Source of the DNA: Castor canadensis
Lineage: Eukaryota; Chordata; Mammalia; Rodentia; Castoridae
Assembly (NCBI RefSeq): GCF_047511655.1
Contig: NC_133390.1
Coordinates: 134,531,583-134,595,582 of the forward strand
Direction of reading: 5' to 3'
Length of the DNA stretch: 64,000 nt
Position numbers and translations under genes: made by a program. The notes under the pieces are model-generated. The model ran no database searches, was not told where the DNA came from, and worked only from the letters and a program-made list of their open reading frames with translations. Shown here in pieces: positions 11,723 through 22,617 of the stretch. Each line of letters opens with the position of its first letter. Position 1 is the first letter of the stretch.

Positions 11723-12526
11723 TAAGCTTCAAACCACTGTCCTATCAATGCATATGACAGTTGCTAAATGGAATGCAATTTTATATCTAAGACAGCTGAG
11801 AGCTCAGTAAAACAAAGTCACCCCCAGTGATCTGGCCGCCAGCTGGTTGGTGGGTCCTCCATGCTCCCTTGTTTGCCTCTCCCATTCCATTCCTCAGCTT
11901 CTGCACCTGCCTTCCTGCCACCTGGGTCCCCATGAGACTCTCAGCATTCATCATCCCAAGACCTCAGCACGCAGGAGGGCCCTATGACTTGGAAGACTGG
12001 TTCTCATTGACCAGAGAACTTGGGGGTTAGCATTTTGTAGACACTTTGGATGCTGTAACTGACAAAATCATTGAGAAACTTCTGGACAGAAATGAATCAC
12101 TTGACACATGTTTATTGATTTCTGACTGTGTGTAAAATGCTGTAAAAGGAATATAAAATATGCTATAGCCATCAGAGATCTTACACACCAGTTGGAGAGA
12201 CAAGGCAGATATACCAAAAAAACCAACAAAAATAACAGAATAATTTTTAAAACAATGCTGAAGCTTGGACTTGGCTTTTAAGTCTGAATATTTGAATAGG
12301 TGAGGGCCAGAGCAGGCTGGCCTATCACTCGTTCAGTGATACTTGTTGTGAGCCCAAAAGGAGCACATATGCAGGTGATTGTGCAGAGTCCCAGTCTACA
12401 TGACAAAAGAGATGTGATATCCACTGTCTGGAGTTGACAGAAAGCACGTAAGTCAAGAAAATAAGTGCAGAAAGGTCCCTGACTTACAGGATTCCATTTA
12501 AAATTTTTTCTACTTTATTATTTATT
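11723..12526. other. Intergenic, no gene seen
   Basis: Around 12100-12200 the text 'catgtttattgatttctgac' followed by 'aatgctgtaaaaggaatat' resembles a degraded old interspersed repeat of MIR or L2 age. Nothing else is recognised. Confidence 0.5.
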
Positions 12527-12612
12527 TATTTATTTTTCAGTTCTGGGGATTGAATTCAGGGCCTTGTGCTTGCTGGACAAGGGCTCTACCACACAAGCCA
12601 TGCCCCCAGTCC
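12510..12612 (-). repeat. ID-type SINE, antisense
   Basis: A TTTA-rich tail is followed by 'cagttctggggattgaattc', 'ctctaccacacaagccat' and 'gcccccagtcc', an antisense ID unit. Confidence 0.85.
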
Positions 12613-12639
12613 TTTGACTTTTAGTTTGTTTTTCTTTTA

Positions 12640-13706
12640 ATAATAATAATATTGTTATTATTATTAATTACGAGGAAGTTCCATTGTAAAAGTTTCATAG
12701 ATCAGTATAAATGGTTACTAAATATTTGTTACCCTCTCTATCCCTGGTCCATGTTCCTTCCTGTATTCCTCAAACAGTGTTTGGCGGGTTTTGTTATGCT
12801 ATCTTCATATGTACACATGTAATACACTTCAACCCTCTTCACCTCCTGGTACCCTTTCTTATCTTTCTCTTTCCTTCTGCTGATTCCATCCCAGCAAATC
12901 CATAGACTCCCTTTTATACTCATTTTCATTATTATTATTGTCATTTTAGACCTAGATTCTGCAAATGAGTGAAAACGTGCTGTTTGGCTTTTTGAGCTCA
13001 AAATAATGATGATCTCCAGTTCCATTCATTTTCCTGCAAAGGACTTAATTTTGTTCTTCTTTATGGCTGAATAATACTCCATTGTGTGTTTATATACCAC
13101 ATTTTCTTTACCCATGATCAGTTGTTGAGAACCTAGGTTGATTTCCACAGCTTGGGTATTGTGACATAGGTGAGCAGGTGATTCTCTTGTATATTGATTT
13201 GCACTCCTTAGGATATATGCCCAAGAGTGGTATGGCAGAGTTATAAGATGGGTCCATTTTTAGTTTTTCCATGAGCATCCATGCTGATTTCCATAGTGGT
13301 TGCAGTAGTTTACATTCCCACCCACAGTGTGTGAGGGTTCCTTTCCCCTCTGCATCCTTGCCAGCATGTGTTGTTTGTATTCTTGATGATTGCCAATCTC
13401 AACAGGGGTGAGGTGGAATCTCAGTGTAGTTTTGACTTGCTTTTCCTTTATGGCTAAGGCTGTTGAGCATTGCTTCATATATTTATTAGTCATTTGTATT
13501 TCTTCTTCTGAGAACTTGCTGTTCAATTCATTTGCCCATTCAGTCATAGGATTGTTATTTTTTTCTGTTTAGTTTTTGGAGCTCCTTGTATACTCTAGAT
13601 GTCAATCCTTTATCTGTTGAATAGCTGGTGAAGCTTTTCTCCCATTCTGTGGGTTGTCTCTTGATTCTGGTAATTGTTTCTTTTGACATGCAGAAACTTT
13701 TTAATT
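12640..13706 (-). repeat. 5'-truncated L1, antisense
   Basis: The antisense 3' UTR and ORF2 end are visible, including 'ttctttatggctgaataata', 'catatgcccaagagtggtat'-type text near 13215, and 'tagtttacattcccaccca'. The minus ORF at 13260-13547 reads MTEWANELNSKFSEEEIQ, which is ORF2 C-terminal protein. The frame is broken elsewhere. Confidence 0.85.
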
Positions 13707-13796
13707 TGAGATAGTATCTCACTTGCTAACTTTCCCTGGGTTGGTCTGGAATTAGAATCCTCTTATTTCTGCCTAATGAGTAGCTGGGATTGAAGT
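13707..13796 (-). repeat. B1-like SINE fragment, antisense
   Basis: 'gagatagtatctcacttgct' and 'atgagtagctgggattgaag' match an antisense B1-type unit abutting the L1. Confidence 0.6.
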
Positions 13797-15261
13797 GATT
13801 TTTCAACTTTCTGATGGTGCAAAATGATGTACCTGTAATAGAACTGTAACTAGGATGCTTAATGGTAACCTTTGCTTGGGCTTGCTATATGCAATGCTGC
13901 TCAGTAGCAGAGAGCCAGTCAGCCACAAGGTCATAAGGAGACACAACCCATACTTTATACCACATGGTGCCATGTTGCTGGCACTTTTTGGATATTGTGT
14001 TTTGTGTTTTCCCATCCCTTCATGTCTACAGAACATCTATCTCTGTGTGTACATGACATATTCAATACTTTATTTTAAGACAGATTTTGTGTTAGATAAT
14101 TTTGCTCAACTGTAGGCTGAAATGAGTGTCCTGAGCTCATTTAAAGTGGGCTAGGCTAAGCTGGGAATCTCAATATGTTAGGTATATTAGCTGAATTTTT
14201 GACTTTCACTAGGATGTAACCCTATTGCAAGTCAAGCAGCCTCTGTATGATTACTACAGATACATACATGTACAAACATCTATATATGTGGATGCACATG
14301 AGTATACATATATATGTATAAATATTTGATTGCAAACAATTAATAATGAAATAAATATAGGAGATGGGCATGAAGAAGGAAGGGGACAGGGATGATGGAG
14401 AGGAGTGGGTCATTTGTGCTCAGTGCTGGGCAGGTGAGGAGCCAGCCATGCAAAGCATGGAAGCAACATGCATCACCATGAGCAGAAACTACAGGCAAAG
14501 CACCCAAGGTGGTACAGAGATAGATGGGGAGACCAGAGGTCAGGTAGGAGCTGAGCAGGATGACAGTGGCTGTATTGTCAAGGGGAAGGGTAGGCAGAGG
14601 ACTGTGGGCCACACTCAGAGATGCTAGGAAAGGAGTGGCTGTGCAGGAGAGACAGAGGGAGAGGAGGCAAACAAACAGCATTTAAAGAACACATAGGGGC
14701 TGATGAGGAGAAGGCTCAGGGGAGGTGTAATTCAGATGGGCATAGAGAAATGAAAACACCAGCTGTCACCTGCTGGACAGGTGGGGCACATCCTTCCCAT
14801 GCTTCTCTCTATGGCTTCCTTTCACTATTCCCCAACTTTGACAAGAATCAATTGCTGACTGGTGCAGAAACCCTGCTGCTTCTGCTATGGCGGCCAACAC
14901 AGGGAAATCACCTAACCCCCAAAGCAAAAGCTCACTGCAGATTGAGATCCCCATTTGCTGTGAAGAGAGCAGGGCGCTATGCTAAATTAGGGGAAATGCA
15001 GCTCTGCAATGGATGTCAAGGTCGAGCAAGGTCTTTTTTTCTATTATTTTGTTACGAAAATGTTCAATTGCACAGGGAGCCCATGTATATGTCACCTAGA
15101 TTCCACCTGCACTTGCTGTATCACAGCTGTCCTTCTATCATCCACGACTATCTCTTGTTCTGATGCATTCCTAAGTAAGTTGCACCATCAGCACATGTTC
15201 CCTAAACTCTTCAACCCACCATATTCACTAGAGGTCCATATTTGTTTTTAGTTTTGCTTTT
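13797..15261. other. Intergenic, no gene seen
   Basis: ORFs up to 180 residues (14621-15163, plus) are present, but they show no domain or signal peptide and their composition is ordinary, so I treat them as chance. There is a TA/CA-rich patch near 14255-14330. Confidence 0.5.
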
Positions 15262-15835
15262 TTTTAGATAAAATTTACATATAATTCTATGTAGACATTT
15301 TCAGTGTACCATCTGTGAGGGTTTTTTTGAGTGTGTATGTTTGTTTGGCTGTTTTTTTCCAGTACTGGGGTTTGAATCCAGGGTCTTGCATTTGCTCTGC
15401 TGTCCCATTTGAGCCATTTCCCTAATCTTATTGCTTTTGCTTTGTTATTCAAATAGGATCTTGCACTTTTGCCTAGGCTACCTCACATCCTGATCCTCCT
15501 ACCTCCACCTCCAAAGTAACTGTGATTACAGGCCTGACCCCATTTTACCTGGCTTCTTTTGAGATAGGGTTTCATTAATTTTTGCCCAGGATGGCCTTTA
15601 ACTAATCCTCCTATCTCTGCCCTTTTAGTAGCTAGGATTGCAGGTGTGCCTACCCAACATTTGTAAGTTTTGATGAATACAGACACCTGCCTATCCCAAA
15701 CCCCATCAAGACCATCACCCCAGAGTGTTCTTTATCCCCTTTCTCAATTGTGACATGCACCCCTTCCCAACTAGAGGCAACCACTGTCCTGATTTTTTTT
15801 CCTCAACATGGATAGTTTCGAATACTTAAAAATTT
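15262..15835 (-). repeat. Old L1 piece interrupted by a dimeric SINE
   Basis: Flanks at 15262-15335 ('aaatttacatataattctat') and 15660-15835 ('ccaaaccccatcaagaccat') look like one old L1 3' region. Between them, about 15340-15659, lies an antisense ID unit and B1-like unit ('cagtactggggtttgaatcc', 'gagatagggtttcatt', 'gtagctaggattgcagg'). Confidence 0.65.
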
Positions 15836-15854
15836 CATATAGACAAAATGAAGC

Positions 15855-15995
15855 AGATAAAAGAGAATAATGGAGGGGTGAATTCAAGTATGATATATTG
15901 TAAGAACTTTTATAAATGTCACAATGTACCCCTAGTACAACAATAATATGATAATAAAAAAGTAAAACAAAAAAAATATGGTCAAGGAAAAAAAA
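15855..15995 (+). repeat. L1 3' end, sense
   Basis: 'ggggtgaattcaagtatgat' and the following AATAATATGATAATAAAAA tail mirror, in reverse complement, the young L1 end at 28829-28925. It is therefore a short 5'-truncated L1 3' UTR copy. Confidence 0.65.
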
Positions 15996-16754
15996 GAAGA
16001 TAGACACCATGTTCTTTTTCAGCTCTGAACACATTATTTACCCCTAATTTTTAAATGATTTTAGAAATTGAAAATAACATGCATGATATTGTTATTCTAA
16101 AGAGTGTTTTCCATAATTGCAAGTGGAAACAAACTTTGTAAAATCATGGAAGTTCTTAAGAGTAATATGAGAAATGTATTTCCTTTTATGTGTATAGGTA
16201 TCTGTAAGCAACTTAAATAAATGGTAATATCCACCTTTGAATTGAGCCATCTCAACACATATAGCACTCTAACTGGCATAAGTGTAACACTGATTTCTGA
16301 GGGTATATCATTCTTAATGTAAGAACAGGTCGATAATATTAGAAACAATATAATTCATAGACTTTATTCTACTTCTATTCAGACTTACTTAAATTCCACA
16401 CTACCACCAAGAACCCCCAAAGAGTATTCCACATGTGCTCTGAGGCCACTGCCACTCTGTGTCTACCAATCCTTTGCTTCTGCATATCCCAACAACTTAG
16501 TAAGAGTTGTACTCTTATTCCAGCTGAATCAGGGAGCAACATTTAACATATTCTGTGCTTCTTCAAAGATTCTCTGCAATTAATGTCCAAATAAAGATTA
16601 CTTACAGTGATTGTAAAAAAAAACAAAAACAAAACTACTTTCAATCAGTGTGGTGTTTTTGAGATTCATTTACGCCGTTGCATGTTTACTCCTTTAAATC
16701 GTGGAGTGAAATTTGGTGTGTTAACATTTGTGCATCTGTTTTCCTGATGGTGGA
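15996..16754. other. Intergenic, no gene seen
   Basis: AT-rich unique sequence with an A-rich run near 16617-16637. No gene or repeat is recognised. Confidence 0.6.
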
Positions 16755-17205
16755 GACCTGGTACTATGATTTGGATGTGGTTTGTGCCCTAGAGACTCAT
16801 GTACTGGAAGCTTGGTCCTCAATGTGACAGTATTGAGAGATGGTGGGATCTAGTGGGAGATGACCAGGTCATGAGGGTACCACTTTTCAAAGGGATTAAT
16901 TTCCACCACAATGGAGTGAGCTAGGTCTTGGGAATGGATTAGTTAACATGAAAGCAAGTTGTTATAAAGCAATATCACTCTGCATGGTTTGGTCTGTTCT
17001 ATGCATGTCCTGGTTCACACTTTTGCCATGTGATGCCATCTGTCATGAGTCCCTCACCAGAGGTCACATAGATTCCTGTGTCATGTTCTTGGACCTTGAG
17101 AACTGTGAGCTGTATAAACCTCTTTTTTATAACGTACCAAGCCTCAGCTATTTTGTCATGGCAACAAGAAATGGATTTAGACACTTGGGCATTTCCAGTT
17201 TGGCA
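16755..17205 (+). repeat. MaLR-type LTR, sense (solo)
   Basis: It matches the mammalian MaLR (MST/THE1/MLT-like) LTR layout: 'atgatttggatgtggtttg', 'tggaagcttggtcctcaatg', 'ctagtgggagatgaccaggt', 'tgagaactgtgagctgtata' and 'ttgtcatggcaacaagaaat' near the 3' end. The LTR is noncoding, with no internal retroviral region alongside. The 91-residue ORF at 16948-17223 is a chance frame in it. Confidence 0.75.
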
Positions 17206-17404
17206 CTATGTGGAACACAGTAACTTTGACCCCACGGCTCTTTGAAACTACCTTTCATAAGATTATCCTAATAAAATCTCAGAGGCAAACCCACACACTG
17301 CACATAGAAATAGAAGGATACATGTTTCTTCTGATTTATTTCCTTTTGGTTAAGCCATTTAAAGGGTAGACATGGCTACTGCTTGATGTCAGCATTATAA
17401 AACC

Positions 17405-17610
17405 TGCAACTGAATCTTGGTTTCACAGAGGGCCTGTGTCCTTGGCCATGATAACCTGTCTAAGTTTGGTTTCATCTCCGTAAAAGAGGGATAATAAAAA
17501 CAATTTGGATACTTGCTTGCTATGAGGATTCAATGAGGGATCCATGTAGGACTCCTGAGAAGACACTGACACAAAACAAGCTGCCCAAATGTTGAATGAG
17601 TAAATGAATA
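17405..17610 (+). repeat. MIR SINE remnant, sense
   Basis: The degraded MIR core is visible: 'tttggtttcatctccgtaaa' (cf. 'tcctcatctgtaaaatggg'), then 'tatgaggattcaatgaggga'. Confidence 0.6.
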
Positions 17611-18754
17611 AAAAGTGATCTATAACAAAGGTTCAATACATATTAACCAGGAAACATGGCAGAAATTCTAGAACTTTCCATCAGACATCTTCAAAATAAT
17701 TGCTTGGATGTTTTGTATTTCATATTCTATCCAAGAAAAGGGTTTCCATGTGTTACTGAAATTAGAGAGCTTTCTAACATGTGCCCTGTTGTCAGTCATA
17801 TGGACTGTTCATTTACTCTTTCCAAATGGCTTTGCTATTTGCCTTGATGCAACATGGTAAACTAACATGATTTCCTGGGAAAAGAAATGCCATCATAGAC
17901 CTTGGAAGAATGAGTTTGAAGGTCACTGGTGCCAACAAAGTCCATGCACATGGTCATTTTATTGCAAAGTCCAGAGTGCAGGTGCCATACTGTTGATACC
18001 TAACTTTGAGGCAAATATAAATCCTCAACCAGCTCAGCCTCTATAGGCGTTGTGTTATACACAACACATTCTTTTAAAGGAATGTAAAATGTGGGTGGCA
18101 AAAGTCTAGAAGGTATGTTTCTGTTTAATTACACTGTTGATGCTAACAGTTTTATTATCAGGATTCCTGGTATATGAAGTTCCTGACAACAGGAATTTTC
18201 TCTCTCTTCCATTAGATTTCTAAAGCAAATAAAATCCCTCCAAGAAACAAAGGCTTGTTTTCCTCTGGGGTATTTTCCTGCTTCTTTTGCTATCAACATT
18301 GTCTACGTTTGACATTACTGCTCCTTGCTCACTCTGAAGTGGGAGGAGAAGCTGACAGCACTTTTTACATTTTCTGTCTCCAATTTTGAAGGAGTTTCAG
18401 ATGTGTATTTGTGTGGCAGATGGTGTTTCCATCTTTTGGAGGGTTGTTTGGCTAGGAGAGACTGCTCTCCTACAAGAAACATTAATTGCTAGGGGGGAAT
18501 GGACTGAAAATAAAGAAGCCCAGGTCACTGTGTGGGCCACAAACAGCTGGGTTCAGACCACCCATACTGAAGAGTCTTGGGATGAGGCATCAAGGGACTG
18601 ATCCTGGATCAGTTCTATGACTCTGCAGGAGAGACAGCAGGAGCTAACTCTGAAGGGGACAGCCACACACGTTTTCTATTTCCATTTTCCTCCTTCCCCT
18701 ATCTCACATTCTACTTGTCATTAAAAAAAAAAAGAAAGAGAAAAGGAAAGAAAA
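17611..18754. other. Intergenic, no gene seen
   Basis: Unique-looking sequence with no protein-like ORF. Confidence 0.6.
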
Positions 18755-18890
18755 AGAAGTAATGCAGCCCTGTGGATGGCTCGACTTTGGACTTCTCACT
18801 TCCAGAATTGTAAGACAATACATTTGTGCTGTTTTAAACCTCTTATTTTTGGTAATTGGCAATAGCAACAATAGGAAACTTACACACTTA
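18755..18890 (+). repeat. MaLR/MLT-like LTR 3' fragment
   Basis: 'gacttctcacttccagaatt', 'ctgttttaaacctcttattt' and 'caacaataggaaacttacac' resemble the 3' end of an MLT1-type LTR. An A-rich tract precedes it at 18722-18760. Confidence 0.45.
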
Positions 18891-19689
18891 TCACAGTGTG
18901 TTTGCTCACTGCAAACAGGTATTTTTTATGTTTCATAAAATACTGTATGGTTCAGTAATGGGAGAGTGTGGATGTGCTCACTGAAGAGCAGCTAGTGCAA
19001 GTATGTGCCTAATGGTGTAGAGTTAGTGCCAATCTGCAGGACCAGTGGCCAAGCCCCCATTGGCAAGCTCACATGAACTAATTTGGGGGACTGAAACACC
19101 TGTTGGCAGCAGAAAAGACTGATCTGGCTAATTAACCAGAAGTGACACAGGTTATTCCTACACTGGAGGTGATGGGTTCAGAGCATGGAGAATGTCAAAC
19201 ATGGTCTGGCAACCTTCTAGAAGCTGCATGAGGAAGGATTCCCAAGCATCCAGTAGATGGGTCTCAGCCAAGATCTGGGGTACTTGAGATCTATAGTTCT
19301 ATTGGGAGTCACATGGAAGCTTTTGTCCCTTTAACTGAAGGAATAGAACAGTATTTCTCTTTCTTCTAATAGTACAAAGCTGGTGGTCACCTCAATTCTT
19401 CCTTCTTATCTACAACTTCCTAAATATTCAATGTACTTTGCTTCTCCTTTCTCCTCCCTTCCTTCCTAGTCAATAACGTCCTTCACCCACCAGAATTTCT
19501 TAACAGTGATAAATATATCCACAATGGAAAAAAAAAAAAGACGGAGGACCCCCCCCCACACTCCTTCCCTACTGACGTCCTTACATTTGACAAACATACT
19601 CCTTGGTTGTCGGGGTCGTCACCTCCTAGCTCCATATCTTCTTTCAGCTAGAGAAAATTTTCATAAGCAAGGACTGCATCTTTTTTATT
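18891..19689. other. Intergenic, no gene seen
   Basis: Unique sequence with an A-run next to a C-run near 19527-19558. No gene is recognised. Confidence 0.6.
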
Positions 19690-20025
19690 AATTTGTGAAG
19701 CAGAGGTTGGAAAACCATGGCCCACGAGCCCAGTCTCTCCCATAGCCTCCTTTTCTATGACCCATGTGCCAATATAAATAATTCTTGCATTTTAAATGTT
19801 TGGAAAAAAATCAAAAGAAGAAAATTATTTCATGGTATGTGAAAATTATAAAGATTTCACAGTCCATAAACAAAGTTTCATTGGAATATGGCCACATTTA
19901 TTCATTTACATATTGTCTGTGCCAGGTTTTCTGTTACAAGGGCAGAGACCAAATGGCCTGCAAATGCTAGCACATTTGTTATCTGGCCCTTAACAGAAAA
20001 AAGTTTTCTGACCTCCGTTTTAAAG
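19690..20025 (-). mobile_element. hAT-class non-autonomous DNA transposon remnant
   Basis: It starts near 'gaggttggaaaaccatggcc' and ends near 'cccttaacagaaaaaagttt'. Internal text includes 'cattggaatatggccacatt' and 'accaaatggcctgcaaatgc'. This is the layout of a common ancient mammalian non-autonomous hAT element with near-mirrored ends. I cannot name the subfamily with certainty. Confidence 0.65.
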
Positions 20026-20584
20026 GATATGACATAATAAACTTAGAGAATGCTCTGTTTAATGATATTTGACTAAGAATAAGGGCCAGGCCTTGAAGTT
20101 GAAAGGCTTTAGCCAACAACAGGCAATCCCATAAATTACAATTAAACATTATTCAAGTTCATGCCATTTAGGCTATCACTTCGTTGCATGGAACAGAAAC
20201 CTGATTTCAGATTGCAATCTAATGGGGGGAGGGTTATTTGTCTACCCTAGCAAGAAGTCCAGAAGTTGATAGAGCATGGCTGGATCTGTGAATTCTTAAT
20301 ATCTTTAGCATTCTGGATTCCTTCATCTCCCCCTCATTTATTTTATGTGACTTTCAGCTTCAAAATATTGATGCCTGTCCTACCTACTGTCCTTGTGCCA
20401 AATTCTACAAATTCCATTTATCTTGACTTAAATGTAGATTTTTTTACCATCCCATCAGGATAAGGTTTGAGATACCTATGCCTCAGTGATAAAAACTATA
20501 AAGGCCAAAGAAGGGAGACCCAGGCTCAAAGCAAAAAGTCCAAGAGGGAGAGATGGGGCTTTGCAGGCTACTTCATTCTTGAGC
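20026..20584. other. Intergenic, no gene seen
   Basis: Unique AT-rich sequence with no protein-like ORF. Confidence 0.6.
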
Positions 20585-21012
20585 CATTGGTCCTCAAACC
20601 CTACACATCAGAATTCCCAGTAGAGCATGCTTCCACCAATGGCTGAGTCCAAGTCCCATAGTTTTTGATCCTGGAGGTCTGTGTTGGACACCAAAAATCT
20701 ACCTTTCTGACAAGTTTTCTGAAATAGAGAAGATGCAAGACTATTGCTGGTGGAAGGCAAGGGGAGGAGCCAACACCCATGTAGGATGCTCGCTGAACCC
20801 CCTGGGTTGACCAGTTGGCTTTCTCCAACAGTCACTCTAGGGGAATGTATGCAGCAAATTTCTCTATATCTTCCCCCTAAGGATCTCTTGAACTGGCAGA
20901 ATTCTGAAGGTATGGGATGAGACCAGAGATCCTGCATTGCTAATAAACTTCCAGATGAGAGGGTAGCTGCTGGTGTGGGACCACATACTGAAGAGCAAGG
21001 CTCTAGAGATGC
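20585..21012 (-). mobile_element. MER20/MER5-like hAT remnant, split
   Basis: The left part ('ccattggtcctcaaacccta') and right part ('cctgcattgctaataaactt', 'gtgtgggaccacatactgaa') have the hallmark ends of a Charlie-type element. The middle (about 20725-20880) is unrecognised. The 184-residue minus ORF over it (20608-21162) is not a credible gene. Confidence 0.5.
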
Positions 21013-22602
21013 CTGCTTCTCTTCTTCAGCTTGTACCACAGGAGGGTCATCCTCTTCCGATGCAAGCCACCTCCCAGTCTGCCAGAGGCAGTGATGCACC
21101 AGCATTTGGGGCAGGACATTCGCATCTTTGTTACTTCTACTGAGCCTAGGGGACTGACACATTTGAATGAAGTTCTCAGCTCCTTGGAAAGATGCTGTGT
21201 TAGCAATGGAAGCAGCAGCAACAGGAAGGGAAATAGAAGGCCAAATATTTTGTTTTCAGGAACTGATTAATTCTTAATGAAATGCAACTTCTAGACAGCA
21301 AGATAAAATATGAAAAGCTCAAGACTACAAGACAACAGCAGGGTCCACAACTTGAGAAAATACAGTTCTAATGTGTCTTTGGCATATTTCAAGTTCTGAG
21401 TTTACTAATTTTCAGCTGTTTGTATTTATTCTACTTGCACTAAAACCAGATGGGCTTTTAAATTTGCACCATTTTGCCAAAATTATCCTTTGCAGCTGTT
21501 GACTTCATGATTCTTCGGTGTCCAGCTGGTCATCAGAGACAGAAAAGTGACTACTGGCTCCAAGGAGGAAGCAGCCTTCCCCATAGTCTGCAGCATATGG
21601 ATAAGAGTGCATCCACCAGCCCTCAATCCTGGAGGACCCTCGAAGGGACTCTGTCTGGAAAGCTGCATTTTGCTCTATGTATTGAAAGTCCTTTCTAAAT
21701 GAGAATAAACCCCACAGAGAAGCCTTCACCAGTACCTCTGTAATCTGGTTTCAGATCACCCCAGTATTGAAAACATTCCCAATGATTTGGGTGTGGACTG
21801 AATGCCTCTCCATCCTTCCTTCCACCTTGCAACCACATGGTGGGTGGGCTGGCTCTGAGTGGAAGTGAGTTGGATCTGAAGCTCCCCAGTGAGGAGCTAC
21901 TCCATTTCCCTTCCCCTTTCCACAAAGCACGATGGAGCCACAGTTACCCACAGGCCTGTAATGTCACAGGGATTTCTGAGTGATAGACTAAAATGTCAGC
22001 CATCTCTGGTGTCAGAGTAAATTCCCTCCCCTACAGCAGCTGTTCATGACAGCTACACTCCTGGAGGGCCTTCTGCCTGAGTGGAAGGTGACCCCAGTCA
22101 GTGATGTCAAACCATTCCATCAGCTTGTGCATACCCACCAAAAGTCTGTAGTTTCTACTCTGTAGTCCCCAGTCCTGGCTGAACCAGATGTTGATGAAAA
22201 TACATTGTCTGCCTGCACCAGAATCTGCCAGTCCCTGAAAGAATTTAGTTCAATTTACTCAATGATGACTTCAGTAGAAAATATGGCTTTCAAATATTGA
22301 CTCTTCCTAACACTAAGTTCTGGGGAAATTTGTTACATGGTGTAGATAATTGGTTGTATTGATCTTTACCAACACTACTGCTATTACACTTCACAAGCAG
22401 AGCTGAATGGTTACAGCTGAGATGGAAGGGTCTGCAAAGCATGAAATATTGATTCTGGTATTTTATACAAAAAATTACCAGCCCCTGTTCTAGGACATCT
22501 GCAGAATTCCTCTGGACACCTAGGTCCTAAGTGGTGTTCTTACTGCCTTGGCTTCTACCTTCCAAGAGATGTAGCAACTACATAGTAGTAGCATGGAGTG
22601 GA
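21013..22602. other. Intergenic, no gene seen
   Basis: ORFs of 60-80 residues overlap on both strands without any domain. No repeat is recognised. Confidence 0.6.
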
Positions 22603-22617
22603 GATGGGACAGGTTTT

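Noticed and set aside
14621-15163. 180-residue plus ORF
   Set aside because: No signal peptide, domain or splice context is visible; composition is like the surrounding intergenic DNA.
16755-17205. Endogenous retrovirus with coding capacity
   Set aside because: Only a noncoding MaLR LTR is present; there is no gag, pol or env-like frame beside this or the other LTRs in the window.
20608-21162. 184-residue minus ORF, possible novel gene
   Set aside because: Part of it is explained by hAT (MER20/MER5-like) remnants, and the rest has no domain or conserved look.
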